The notes beneath the pieces were generated by a model. That model searched no databases. It was not told the origin of the DNA and saw nothing but the letters and a program-made list of their open reading frames with translations. Shown here piece after piece: positions 51,554 through 60,563 of a stretch of 64,000 nt of DNA; the stretch's first letter is position 1, and each line of letters opens with the position of its first letter. The stretch is from Streptomyces sp. R33. Its GTDB lineage: Bacteria; Actinomycetota; Actinomycetes; Streptomycetales; Streptomycetaceae. The position numbers were made by a program, and so were the translations under genes. Where the stretch lies: the NCBI RefSeq assembly GCF_041200175.1, contig NZ_CP165727.1:7868001-7932000 (forward strand), given 5' to 3'.

Positions 51554-52294
51554 GTGTCCTCGCCCACCCCGGCTCCGGCCTCCCCGCGCCCCGTCCGGGT
51601 GCTGCTGGTGGAGGACGACGAGCTGATGCGCCGCTCCTTCGCCGTCGCCCTCGAGCGCTACGGCTACGCGGTGAAGGCGGCGGCCGACGGGCTCGCGGGG
51701 CTGGAGCTCTTCCGCGACGACGGCTTCGACCTGCTGATCCTGGACGTGATGCTGCCCGCTCTGGACGGGATCGGTCTGTGCCGCAGGGTCCGGGAAACCA
51801 GCCTGGTGCCGATCTTGATGATGTCCGCGCGCGGCGACGGACTCGACGTCGTCGCGGGTCTGGAGGCCGGAGCGGACGACTACGTCGTCAAGCCCGTGGA
51901 CACCTACGTACTCGTGGCACGCATCCGCTCGCTGCTGCGCCGCGCCACCTACGCGCCCGCTGCCGGAACCGGGCAGCCCGAGAGCGGGGCGGAGCCGTCG
52001 TCCGACGGAGACCGGCTCGTCTTCGGGGACCTGGCCATCGACACCGGCGGCCTCGAGGTGTTCGTCTCCGGAAGCCCGGTGGCGCTCACCCCGACCGAGC
52101 TGAAGCTGCTGCTGGAGTTCGCCGCCCACCCGGGCGTCGTGCTCGAGCGGCACACCCTGCTGCGCAACGTCTGGGAGTACGGCTGGGACGGCGACAGCCG
52201 AGTCGTGGACCTGTGCGTGCAGCGGCTGCGCAGGAAACTGGGCCGCGACCGGATCGAGACGGTCCGCGGCTTCGGTTACAAGTTCAGGCGCTGA
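51554..52294 (+). CDS. Two-component response regulator (OmpR/PhoB type)
   Basis: The 246-residue protein has a receiver domain with the acidic pair EDDE, phospho-acceptor Asp64 (LLILDVMLP) and Lys in YVVKPVD. An OmpR-type winged helix follows (LTPTELKLLLEFAAHPG, VVDLCVQRLRRKLG, RGFGYKFRR). GTG 51554 is chosen because AGGAG lies eight bases upstream; the longer frame has no ribosome site. The kinase gene follows after 5 bp and then an ABC exporter, which is the likely regulon. Confidence 0.95.
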   Translation: MSSPTPAPASPRPVRVLLVEDDELMRRSFAVALERYGYAVKAAADGLAGLELFRDDGFDLLILDVMLPALDGIGLCRRVRETSLVPILMMSARGDGLDVVAGLEAGADDYVVKPVDTYVLVARIRSLLRRATYAPAAGTGQPESGAEPSSDGDRLVFGDLAIDTGGLEVFVSGSPVALTPTELKLLLEFAAHPGVVLERHTLLRNVWEYGWDGDSRVVDLCVQRLRRKLGRDRIETVRGFGYKFRR

Positions 52295-52299
52295 GGACG

Positions 52300-53577
52300 G
52301 TGCCCCCGTTCCACCGGTTGTGGCCGGCCCGCGCGTCCCTGCGCCGGAAGATCGCCGCGCTGGCCGCGGCCACCGCCTGCCTGGTCGCGGTGGCGGTGGG
52401 CGTGCTGGTCCATCTGTGGACCGCGAGCGACATCCGCAGCCGGGCCGAACGGGATGCGTTCAACGCCGTCTACTCGGCCATGGACACCTACCGGCGTACC
52501 GGAACGCTGGCGGAGGGCGCCGAACTCGACCCCGCGGGCCTGCCCGACGCACTGCGCCACCCGGCCGACGGCAACCGGCACACGGCCTACGACGGATACG
52601 TCAACGGCAATCTGGGGCCGAGCGTCTGGGGCGCCCAGCGGGTCGGGGGCCCCGGCAGCCCGGTGCTGGCCGTCCGGTCCAACATGAACTCGGACCTCTA
52701 CGGGCTGCGCCGGCTCGACGTGAGCATGGCGGTCGCCTCCGTGGTTTCGCTCGCGGCGGCCGTACCGCTGGCGGTCTACGGGGCCGGGTTGCTCGGCCGC
52801 CGGCTGCGGCGCGTCTCGGAGACGGCGGTCCGGATCTCCGCCGGGGACCTCGACGCCCGTACCGGGCCGATCAAGGGCGGCGACGAGGTCGCCGACATCG
52901 CCGCCACGGTCGACCACATGGCCGACAGCCTCGGCCGACGGCTGCGTGCCGAGCGCCAGTTCACCGCGGACGTGGCCCACGAGCTGCGCACCCCGGTCGG
53001 CGGCCTGCTGGTCGCCACCGACCTGCTGCCGCCCGGTGAGACCGAGGACCTGCTCCGGAGCCGGGTACGGGACCTGCGCGGGCTGGTCGAGGACCTGCTG
53101 GAGATCTCCCGGCTGGACGCGGGCGCGGAGCAGCCGGTCCGCGCCGAGGTGCCGCTCGGCGCGGTCGTCCGCGAAGCCGTGGCCCGGACCGGACTCGACG
53201 CGGAGGTCATCGTCGCCGATGCGCAGGGCGCAGGGTCCGCCGAGCCCGTGGAGACCGACCCGCGCCGCCTCGAACGGATCGTCGGCAACCTCGTCGTCAA
53301 CGCCCACCGGCACGGCGCGACCCCGGCCGGAGTCGCCGTCGAGGTCGCCGTCGAGGGCCGTACGGTCGTCGTACGCGACCACGGCCCGGGCTTCCCCGCG
53401 GACCTGCTGCGCGACGGTCCGCGCCGCTTCCACACGGGTGCGGCGGAGCGCGGCTCCGGCCACGGACTGGGCCTGACCATCGCCCTGGGCCAGGCCCGGG
53501 TCCTCGGCGCCGAGCTGCGCCTGGCCAACGCCCCGGACGGCGGCGCCGTCGCCACCCTGCGCCTGCCCCCGTCCTGA
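52300..53577 (+). CDS. Sensor histidine kinase
   Basis: The 425-residue membrane kinase has two helices (AAATACLVAVAVGVLVHLW and VASVVSLAAAVPLAVYGAGLL) flanking an outside sensor domain of about 110 residues. A HAMP domain, phospho-acceptor His227 in DVAHELRTP and an HATPase domain follow (NLVVNAHRHG, DHGPGFP, GHGLGLTIA). The GTG start at 52300 is close behind the response regulator with a GAGGA just before it. The sensed signal is unknown, but the gene order with an ABC/FtsX pair suggests envelope stress or antimicrobial peptides. Confidence 0.94.
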   Translation: MPPFHRLWPARASLRRKIAALAAATACLVAVAVGVLVHLWTASDIRSRAERDAFNAVYSAMDTYRRTGTLAEGAELDPAGLPDALRHPADGNRHTAYDGYVNGNLGPSVWGAQRVGGPGSPVLAVRSNMNSDLYGLRRLDVSMAVASVVSLAAAVPLAVYGAGLLGRRLRRVSETAVRISAGDLDARTGPIKGGDEVADIAATVDHMADSLGRRLRAERQFTADVAHELRTPVGGLLVATDLLPPGETEDLLRSRVRDLRGLVEDLLEISRLDAGAEQPVRAEVPLGAVVREAVARTGLDAEVIVADAQGAGSAEPVETDPRRLERIVGNLVVNAHRHGATPAGVAVEVAVEGRTVVVRDHGPGFPADLLRDGPRRFHTGAAERGSGHGLGLTIALGQARVLGAELRLANAPDGGAVATLRLPPS

Positions 53578-53724
53578 GGGGCGCCCCCGTCCTGACGGGC
53601 CCGCCCACCACCTACAGAACCGATACGAAGCGACGCGGCCGCCGATACACGGCCGCCCCGGCTCCGATACACGCCCCGGACACCCTTCGAAGTGCACCCA
53701 TCGGCACCCGAAGAGGAGTCCCCC

Positions 53725-54510
53725 GTGACCGCCGCACCGTTCGACGCCCCCGCGCCGTATCCGACGACCGCCGGGACCGCGGCCGCCACCAGCGACCTTT
53801 CGAAGGTCTACGGCAGCGGCGACACCCGTGTCGTCGCCCTGGACCGGGTCAGCATCGCCTTCCGGGAGGGCGAGTTCACCGCGATCATGGGCCCGTCCGG
53901 CTGCGGTAAGTCCACCCTGATGCACTGCGCCGCCGGGCTCGACTCGGTCAGCTCCGGCTCCGTCCGCATCGGCACCACCGAACTGAGCACGCTGAACGAC
54001 CGGCAGCTCACCGAGCTGCGCCGCGACCGCGTCGGCTTCATCTTCCAGGCGTTCAACCTGCTGCCGACGCTGACCGCGCTGGAGAACATCACGCTGCCGC
54101 TGACCATCGCCGGACGCCGTCCCGACCTGCAGTGGCTGGACCGCGTCGTCTCCATGGTCGGCCTCTCCCAGCGCCTGGCCCACCGGCCCGGACAGCTCTC
54201 GGGCGGGCAGCAGCAGCGCGTCGCCGTGGCACGGGCCCTGGTCTCCCGCCCCGCGATCATCTTCGGCGACGAGCCCACCGGCAACCTCGACTCCCGCGCC
54301 GGGGCCGAGGTCCTCGGCTTCCTGCGCGACTCGGTGCGCGAGCTCGGCCAGACCGTGGTCATGGTCACCCACGACCCCGTCGCCGCCGGCTACGCCGACC
54401 GCGTGGTCTTCCTCTCCGACGGCCGGCTGGAGGACGAGATGGCCCACCCCACCCCGGACCGGGTCCTGGACCGGATGAAGGCGTTCGACGCGCGCTCCCG
54501 CACCAGCTGA
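53725..54510 (+). CDS. ABC transporter ATP-binding protein (MacB/LolD type)
   Basis: The 261-residue ATPase has Walker A GPSGCGKST, Q-loop IFQAFNLL, signature LSGGQQQR, Walker B IIFGDEP and H-loop MVTHD. GTG 53725 is preferred over GTG/ATG further upstream because AAGAGGAG is six bases before it. It is followed 64 bp later by its FtsX-like permease and preceded by a two-component system, a common arrangement for antibiotic-peptide detoxification modules. Confidence 0.96.
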   Translation: MTAAPFDAPAPYPTTAGTAAATSDLSKVYGSGDTRVVALDRVSIAFREGEFTAIMGPSGCGKSTLMHCAAGLDSVSSGSVRIGTTELSTLNDRQLTELRRDRVGFIFQAFNLLPTLTALENITLPLTIAGRRPDLQWLDRVVSMVGLSQRLAHRPGQLSGGQQQRVAVARALVSRPAIIFGDEPTGNLDSRAGAEVLGFLRDSVRELGQTVVMVTHDPVAAGYADRVVFLSDGRLEDEMAHPTPDRVLDRMKAFDARSRTS

Positions 54511-54574
54511 CCCGGCCTCACGCCGGCATCTGCGTCCACACGTTCCCCGTACCTCCACGTCCCCGAAAGCTGCC

Positions 54575-57145
54575 ATGCTGAGAACAGCCCTGCGCAACGT
54601 CCTCGCGTACAAGGCCCGTCTGGCCATGACCGTCCTCGCGGTCTGCCTGGGTGTCGCGTTCGTCTGCGGCACCCTCGTCTTCGCGGAGTCCTCCGCCGCG
54701 GCCTACCGCGCCGCCGCGTCGAAGAACTTCGCGGACATCGCGGTCACCGTGACCCCGAAGGACTCCCCGCCAGGGGCCGCGGACGACAAGACCGGAGCAC
54801 TCGACGACGCGCTCGTACGGAAGCTGGCCGGGATACCCGGTGTCGCCGCCGCACGGCCCGCCGCCGACGGCTCGGCGACCCTGAACGGCGCGGACGGCGC
54901 TCCGCTGCGCGCCGGCAAGGCGTGGGCGAACCTGGCCGGCGCCTACGTACCGGGCGAGGACGGCAAGGACAGCCGCCATCCGCTGGTCAAGGGCCACGCC
55001 CCCCGGAACGGCGACGAAGTCGCCGTGGACAGCGGCACCGCCGCCGCAGGCGGGTTCGGCATCGGCGACACCCTCACGCTGGCCACCGACGGCCCGGTCA
55101 TGAAGAAGCGGCTCGTGGGCATCGTCACCACCCAGGACACCCGGGTGACCGCGGGCGGCACCCTCGTCCTGTTCGACAAGGCGACCGCCCAGCAACTGTT
55201 CGCGTCCCCGGGCCGGTACACCTCCATCGACCTGTCCGCCGCGCCCGGCACCGACCGGTTCACGCTCTCCGAGCGGGTCACCTCCGTGCTCCCGGCCGAC
55301 CGGGCCGAGGCCGTCAGCGGCGCCGCCCAGGCCGCGCAGCAGGCCACGTACCTCGACACGCTGACCCGGGGCTACCAGAAGATGCCGATGATCTTCGCCG
55401 GGGTCTCGCTGTTCATCGGCTCGTTCCTCATCGTCAACACCTTCACCATGCTCGTCTCCCGGCGCACCCGGGAGATCGCCCTGCTGCGGGCGATCGGCTC
55501 CTCGCGCCGCCAGGTGGTCCGCTCCATCCTCTGGGAGGCGTTCCTGGTCGGCCTCGCCGCGTCGGCGGCAGGGTTCCTGCTCGGCCTCGGCATCGCCTCC
55601 GTACTGCCCGACATCCTGAGCACCTCGCAGGACGCGCTGCCCCGCGGCCCCCTGGTGATCGGTCCGCTGCCCGTCGTGGCAGCGCTCGGCGTGGGCGTGG
55701 GCGTCACGGTGCTCGCCGCATGGCTGCCGTCCCGCAAGGCGGCGAAGGTCGCGCCCCTCGAGGCGCTGCGCTCGGCGGAGCAGCCGCCCACCGCCACCGC
55801 CACCGCATCCCGGGTCCGCGGTGCGGTGGGGCTGGCCCTGCTCGCCGTCGGCGCCGGGCTGCTGGTCTCGCTGATGGGGGCGAAGGACGCCTCGGTGGAG
55901 AACCTGCAGAACGCGATGTTCGGCTGCGCCCTTCTCGTCGTCGCCATGATCGTGCTGGCGCCGCTGCTCGCCGCCCCCGTGATCCGGCTGAGCGGACGGC
56001 TGACCGGCCGCTTCGGGATCACCGGACACCTCGCCCGCGAGAACGCGCTGCGTGACCCGCGGCGTACCGCGGCCACCGCCTCCGCCCTGATGATCAGTAC
56101 GGCGCTGGTCTCCGGGCTCGCCGTCATCGGCAACTCCAGCGGACAGGCCCTCGACCGGCAGGCCGCAGCCGGCCTCGGGGCCGACTACGTGATCAGCAGC
56201 CGGACGACGATGACGTCCATCGACCCGGCCGCCGAGAAGCGGGTGGCCGGCACTCCCGGGGTGAAGACGGCGGCCGCCGTCGCGGACTCCGTCGTGTTCA
56301 CCGTCGGCGGCGGTGTCCAGGGGATCGCCGGCGTCGACCCCGGCACCGTGCACGCCGTCATGAAGCTCGACTTCCTCAGCGGCTCACTGGAAGACCTCGG
56401 GCCGGGCCGGATCGCCGTCTCCGGCACCACCGCCCGCGAACAGCACCTGAGAACCGGCAGCCGGCTCGTCGCCCGCATCGGCCGCAGCCAGGAGCTCGAG
56501 CAGTACACCGTCGTCGGCGTCTACGAGGACAACCCCACCGCCGGGGAGGTACTGGGTGACCGCACCGAGGTCCAGCAGCACGGCTTCAAGACCGGCACCA
56601 TCCAGCGGATCCTCGTCCGCACCGACAGCGGCGCCGTCTCCGCGGCCACGGAGGCCCGGCTGCGCACCGCCGTGGGCAACAGCCCGCTGGTACAGGTGAA
56701 GGACCGCAAGGAACTCGTCCAGGAGGCCGCCGGCTCCCTGGGCAACCTGCTGACCCTGATGTACGGGCTGCTCGCCATCGGCGCCGTCATCTCCGCACTC
56801 GGCATCGTCAACACCCTCGCCATGTCGGTTTCGGAACGCACCCGGGAGATCGGCGTACTGCGCGCCATAGGCATGGACCGCAGCGGTATCCGGCGGATGA
56901 TCCGCCTGGAGTCGGTGACCGTCGCCGCCTTCGGCACGCTCCTGGGCCTGGCGGGCGGGCTGTTCGGAGCCTGGACGGTCGGCGCTCTGGCCAACGGCGC
57001 GATGACGCAGTACTCCTTGGCCCTGCCCTGGGGGACGCTGCTCCTCGTGTGCCTCCTGTCCCTCACGATCGGCGCGATCGCGGCAGCCGTCCCGGCCCGC
57101 CGAGCCGCCGCCCTGAGCCCGCTGGAGGCCGTGGCGGAGATGTGA
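54575..57145 (+). CDS. FtsX-like ABC permease
   Basis: The 856-residue permease has an N-terminal helix (MTVLAVCLGVAFVCGTLVFAE), a large external domain, and FtsX blocks with the typical cytosolic loops SRRTREIALLRAIGSSRRQVV and SERTREIGVLRAIGMDRSGIRRM. The two-FtsX-domain layout matches exporters of the BceB/MacB kind in actinobacteria. It completes the four-gene two-component/ABC module and is followed by a hairpin. Confidence 0.95.
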   Translation: MLRTALRNVLAYKARLAMTVLAVCLGVAFVCGTLVFAESSAAAYRAAASKNFADIAVTVTPKDSPPGAADDKTGALDDALVRKLAGIPGVAAARPAADGSATLNGADGAPLRAGKAWANLAGAYVPGEDGKDSRHPLVKGHAPRNGDEVAVDSGTAAAGGFGIGDTLTLATDGPVMKKRLVGIVTTQDTRVTAGGTLVLFDKATAQQLFASPGRYTSIDLSAAPGTDRFTLSERVTSVLPADRAEAVSGAAQAAQQATYLDTLTRGYQKMPMIFAGVSLFIGSFLIVNTFTMLVSRRTREIALLRAIGSSRRQVVRSILWEAFLVGLAASAAGFLLGLGIASVLPDILSTSQDALPRGPLVIGPLPVVAALGVGVGVTVLAAWLPSRKAAKVAPLEALRSAEQPPTATATASRVRGAVGLALLAVGAGLLVSLMGAKDASVENLQNAMFGCALLVVAMIVLAPLLAAPVIRLSGRLTGRFGITGHLARENALRDPRRTAATASALMISTALVSGLAVIGNSSGQALDRQAAAGLGADYVISSRTTMTSIDPAAEKRVAGTPGVKTAAAVADSVVFTVGGGVQGIAGVDPGTVHAVMKLDFLSGSLEDLGPGRIAVSGTTAREQHLRTGSRLVARIGRSQELEQYTVVGVYEDNPTAGEVLGDRTEVQQHGFKTGTIQRILVRTDSGAVSAATEARLRTAVGNSPLVQVKDRKELVQEAAGSLGNLLTLMYGLLAIGAVISALGIVNTLAMSVSERTREIGVLRAIGMDRSGIRRMIRLESVTVAAFGTLLGLAGGLFGAWTVGALANGAMTQYSLALPWGTLLLVCLLSLTIGAIAAAVPARRAAALSPLEAVAEM

Positions 57146-57159
57146 CGCACCCGCGCGGA

Positions 57160-57184
57160 GGGCCGGGCCCGCCAGGCCCGGCCC
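57160..57184 (+). terminator. Hairpin after the FtsX permease
   Basis: A 10-bp perfect GC stem (57160-57169 with 57175-57184) has a 5-base loop and starts 15 bp after the permease stop. Confidence 0.7.
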
Positions 57185-57233
57185 CCGGCCCTGCTCGGCG
57201 GGCTGCGGCCCCTCGCGGACCGTTGGAGTGGCC

Positions 57234-57851
57234 TCAGGCGTCGGCTGCGTGGCGCGGCTCGCGGCGCATCGACCACAGGGTCGGCCCGCCGCCCGGGAGA
57301 CTGAACTCGCCGAGCACCGTGAAGCCGAAGTGCTCGTAGAGGGGCAGGTTGGACGGCTTGGAGGACTCCAGGTACGTCGGCAGGCCTGCCGCGTCCGCCT
57401 TGGCGAGGCCGGAGCGGAGGAGGGCGGCGCCGTGCCCCTGACCCTGCGCGGCCGGGTCCGCGCCGACCACGGCCAGGTACCAGTGCGGCTCCTGGGGTCC
57501 GTTCCCGGCGGCCGCCGCCACGGCTTCGCGGAACAGCGGAGCCCGGTCGCCCAGGATCTCCTCGAGCTCCCGGATGGTCTCCGCGTCGGGAACGGCCTTG
57601 TCCTGTGCGCCCGGCGGCACCCAGAAGGCCGCCGCCGCCTCGGTGCGTTCGCATACGCCGTGCCGGCCGTACTGCCGGGTGAAGAGCGTGCTGAAGTAGC
57701 GGCCCAGCCCCGCCTCGCGCGTGGCGCCGTCCGGGAAGAACCAGCGCATCATCGGGTCGTCGTCGAAGGCGAGGGCCAGGGTGCGGCCGATCGGTGAAGC
57801 GTCGTCGATCGATGCCGTCTTGGGAGTGTTTGTTATCGACATACCGGCCAT
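57234..57851 (-). CDS. GNAT-family N-acetyltransferase
   Basis: The 205-residue protein has the acetyl-CoA-binding core YLAVVGADPAAQGQGHGAALL, in which the Q/R-x-x-G-x-G/A motif is QGQGHG, and the late strand LPLYEHFGFTVLGEF. The N-terminal RTLALAFDDDPMMRWFFPD is typical of the Streptomyces GNATs of this size. The substrate amine is unknown. Start is ATG 57851 or 57842. It is convergent with the permease operon. Confidence 0.9.
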   Translation of the reverse strand: MAGMSITNTPKTASIDDASPIGRTLALAFDDDPMMRWFFPDGATREAGLGRYFSTLFTRQYGRHGVCERTEAAAAFWVPPGAQDKAVPDAETIRELEEILGDRAPLFREAVAAAAGNGPQEPHWYLAVVGADPAAQGQGHGAALLRSGLAKADAAGLPTYLESSKPSNLPLYEHFGFTVLGEFSLPGGGPTLWSMRREPRHAADA

Positions 57852-57921
57852 TCTGCACCCGATGATCTTCGACGGGCCGGGCGGGTCCCGGCTCCAGCCG
57901 GAGCCGCCGCACCGGGAATGG

Positions 57922-58314
57922 TCAGGGGATCATCACGCAATGGTTCTCGATCACCCTGCCGCTGCGGTCCAGGCCACCGCAGACGGCCAGCCGCGGATAC
58001 GCCCTGAACTCCCGGTTGACGACGAACCGGGCCCGCGACACGCCTGCCCTGCTCCCCCGGTAGTCGCCCACGAAGGCGCGCAGCGTCCCCGGCAGTCCAT
58101 CCCTGGTGGTGACGGTGATGTCCTGGACGTAGTCGCGCCCCTGGTAGGCGGTGGCCACGCAGATGTAGGTCCCGCACGTGGACTTGACCTCGGCGCTCGC
58201 CGGTGCTGCGGTCACCAATGCCGAAGCGCAGGCTGCGGCGAGGGCCGCTGCGACCGTCGCCAAGCGGCGGCGCGTGGGTGTCACCGACCGGTCCCTCTTC
58301 TGGCGTGCGTACAT
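57922..58314 (-). CDS. Small secreted protein, four cysteines
   Basis: The 130-residue product starts at ATG 58314 with GGAGGGG eight bases upstream. A basic N-terminus and hydrophobic core (LATVAAALAAACASALVTAAPASA) form a signal peptide with an ASA cleavage site. The mature part of about 85 residues has four Cys (STCGTYIC, LAVCGG, NHCVMIP) and many beta-type residues, so it is probably a disulfide-bonded extracellular domain. I do not recognise the family. Confidence 0.75.
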   Translation of the reverse strand: MYARQKRDRSVTPTRRRLATVAAALAAACASALVTAAPASAEVKSTCGTYICVATAYQGRDYVQDITVTTRDGLPGTLRAFVGDYRGSRAGVSRARFVVNREFRAYPRLAVCGGLDRSGRVIENHCVMIP

Positions 58315-58689
58315 CACGGGATCCCCTCCAAGCTGTGATGGCCGACTGCAAGACGTGTCCACGGTGTCACGTTCGGTTCCGTCATGGCGCGGGGCGTCGC
58401 GGATCGGCCGCCCCTGGGGGCGGATTTTCACACCGCCTCTACAGATCCGCCCCGACGTTCGAGTACGACGGCCGGTCAGGGTCCGGGGCGGTCTTTTCAA
58501 AAGTTGAACCGGTATCAGCGAGTCAATCCTGCTGAAAAGACTCACTAATGACGGGATTGTGAGGATGCGGAGCGTGATGGCAACGTTGCCATCTCGTTAA
58601 TAGTTCACTTCTTGACGGTGGTGTCGACGCCGAGTTGACTGCGTCTACCTCGGCCGCAAGTACAGGGCCTCGTCAGGGAGGTTTACATC
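58315..58689. other. Divergent intergenic region with operator
   Basis: These 375 bp separate the small secreted-protein gene from the sugar-binding lipoprotein gene. They include an AT-richer part at 58490-58610 and the LacI-type palindrome described separately. TTGACG (58612) and TTGACT (58635) are possible -35 elements, but a matching -10 is not clear. No gene is seen. Confidence 0.45.
58576..58593 (+). promoter_or_regulatory. 18-bp palindrome, LacI/GalR-type operator
   Basis: GATGGCAACGTTGCCATC is a perfect palindrome with the central CG of LacI/GalR-family operators. It lies about 95 bp upstream of the sugar-binding lipoprotein start, next to TTGACG, and fits sugar-responsive repression. 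No LacI-type gene is in the window. Confidence 0.65.
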
Positions 58690-59799
58690 GTGAACACATA
58701 TCTGGGTCGAGTCGCCGTTGCAGTCGCTGCTTCCGCGATCACCGTCTCGCTCACTGCCTGCGGCAGCACGGACGAAGACGCCGACGGGAGACCCGGAGGG
58801 TCGGCCGTGGATGACGCGATCAAGGTCGGCCTCCTGCTTCCCGAGGATCAGACGGCGCGCTACGAGAAGTTCGACAAGCCGCTGATCGAGAAGGAAGTCG
58901 CCAAGTTCACGCGAGGCAAGGGCAAAGTGGTCTATGCCAACGCCAAGCAGGACGCGGCCGCCCAGAATGCCCAAGTCGAAGCGATGATTGCCCACAAGGT
59001 GCACGTCCTCATCGTCGACGCGGTGGACGCCAAGGCCATCGCCGGCTCGGTCAAGAAGGCCAAGGATGCGGGCATTCCGGTCATCGCCTACGACCGCCTG
59101 GCGGAAGGCCCGATCGACGCCTACACCTCCTTCGACAATGAAGACGTGGGCAAGGTCCAGGGCAAGGCGCTGCTGGACGCGCTGGGCGACAAGGCCAAGG
59201 ACGGCCACATCGTCATGGTGAACGGCTCGGTCACCGACCCGAACGCCAAACTCTTCAAGTCCGGTGCGCACTCCGTCCTCGACGGCAAGGTGAATGTCGG
59301 CAAGGAGTACGACACCGTCGACTGGAAGCCGGAGAACGCCAATACCAACATGGCGGCCGCCCTGTCGGCGCTGGGCAAGGGGAAGATCATCGGCGTCTAC
59401 TCCGCCAACGACGGAATGGCCGGCGGCATCATCACCGCCCTCAAGGCGGCCGGAATCTCCAACCTGCCCCCGGTCACGGGTCAGGACGCCGAACTGGCCG
59501 GTGTGCAGCGGATCGTCGCGGGCGAGCAGTACATGACCGTCTACAAGCGGTACGCGCCGGAGGCTGCGGCCGCCGCGGAGATGGCCGTCGCCCTCGCCAA
59601 GGGCGAGAAGATCGACGGAATCATCAACCAGATCGTCAACAGCCCGACCACGAAGGGCGTGCCATCGGTCCTCGTCCCGGGCGTCGCGCTGACCAGGAAC
59701 AACGTGAAGTCCACCGTGGTCGACGACGGCGTCTACACGGTCGACGAGATCTGCACCGACAAGCTCAAGGCCGCGTGTGAAGAGATCGGCCTGAAGTAG
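58690..59799 (+). CDS. Orphan sugar-binding lipoprotein (XylF/RbsB type)
   Basis: The 369-residue protein starts at GTG 58690 after GGGAGG. A lipobox LTAC (Cys24) follows the signal helix. The mature part is a type-1 periplasmic binding protein like XylF (VDDAIKVGLLLPEDQTARYEKFD, VLIVDAVDAKAIAGSVKKAK, GVYSANDGMAGGIITAL, PPVTGQDAELAGVQRIVAG), which binds pentoses such as xylose. No ATPase or permease gene adjoins it, unlike usual xylFGH loci, so it either serves a remote transporter or acts as a sensor. Confidence 0.92.
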   Translation: MNTYLGRVAVAVAASAITVSLTACGSTDEDADGRPGGSAVDDAIKVGLLLPEDQTARYEKFDKPLIEKEVAKFTRGKGKVVYANAKQDAAAQNAQVEAMIAHKVHVLIVDAVDAKAIAGSVKKAKDAGIPVIAYDRLAEGPIDAYTSFDNEDVGKVQGKALLDALGDKAKDGHIVMVNGSVTDPNAKLFKSGAHSVLDGKVNVGKEYDTVDWKPENANTNMAAALSALGKGKIIGVYSANDGMAGGIITALKAAGISNLPPVTGQDAELAGVQRIVAGEQYMTVYKRYAPEAAAAAEMAVALAKGEKIDGIINQIVNSPTTKGVPSVLVPGVALTRNNVKSTVVDDGVYTVDEICTDKLKAACEEIGLK

Positions 59800-59854
59800 C
59801 AGGACCCGGGGTACGGCAAGCGCGCACACCCCGGAGCCCGTCTGAGTGCGGCGC

Positions 59855-60190
59855 TCACCTCGAGTCGGTCGGTGGAGTCCAGGCGGGCCACACCGGGATG
59901 GGGTACCGGGGTGCGCGCCGCCTGCTTGCCTCGCGCACGAGGAAGATGACTCCCGAGGCGACTGTCGCGGTGAACGACAGCACCACCACGGCGGGCCGCC
60001 AGATGTTGGATGCTCCCACCAGGTGGAGCCACACCGCTGACGAAGCTGCTGCCACGACCAGCAGCCACACGACCCTGGCCCCACGTGACAGCCTGCCGCT
60101 CACCGCGACGAACGCGAAGCCGAGCGCCGCGCCGGGTGTGACGGCCGCGATCAGACCCAAGAGCAAGAAGATGAAGAGGGCGATGATCAC
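59855..60190 (-). CDS. Small membrane protein
   Basis: The 111-residue product starts at GTG 60190, ten bases after GGAGG; the longer frame to 60319 has no better signal. It has three hydrophobic helices (IIALFIFLLLGLIAAVTPGAAL, VVWLLVVAAASSAVWLHLVG, PAVVVLSFTATVASGVIFLV) and a short basic, Pro-rich tail. I do not recognise a family or function. Confidence 0.6.
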   Translation of the reverse strand: MIIALFIFLLLGLIAAVTPGAALGFAFVAVSGRLSRGARVVWLLVVAAASSAVWLHLVGASNIWRPAVVVLSFTATVASGVIFLVREASRRRAPRYPIPVWPAWTPPTDSR

Positions 60191-60563
60191 GTTGCGCTGA
60201 CCTCCGGTTCTCAGGGCAACCGTGCACACGGGCAGGCGGATCCATATCCCCTGCTCCGGAGGGTTCCCGCGAGCCATACTGTCAGAGCCTTTGAACGTGT
60301 TCAACACCGGCTGGGGCATCTCGCCTGGCGGCGAGGACGGCGTCGGGCCGAGCCGGGCCTCACCGGCCGGCGGCAGCTTCTACCAAGATCGGTTCCAGGG
60401 GTCAAGCCACGTATTCGAGTGGCGTGACGCACGCCCCCCTGCAGGGTTTATTTGGAGTACGCCCTCACCGGGAACTCCCGGAGAACACGGGGCCGGAACA
60501 TAATCCCGGGCCTTTTCTGCGGGGCGGAATACAAACCCTTTTGACACCGAATGGAGAATCATC
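60191..60563. other. Intergenic region
   Basis: These 373 bp lie between divergent genes for a membrane protein and a secreted Gly-rich protein. The last 60 bp are AT-richer and should contain the promoter of the gene at 60564, but no clear hexamer pair is visible. No gene, hairpin or repeat was recognised. Confidence 0.35.
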
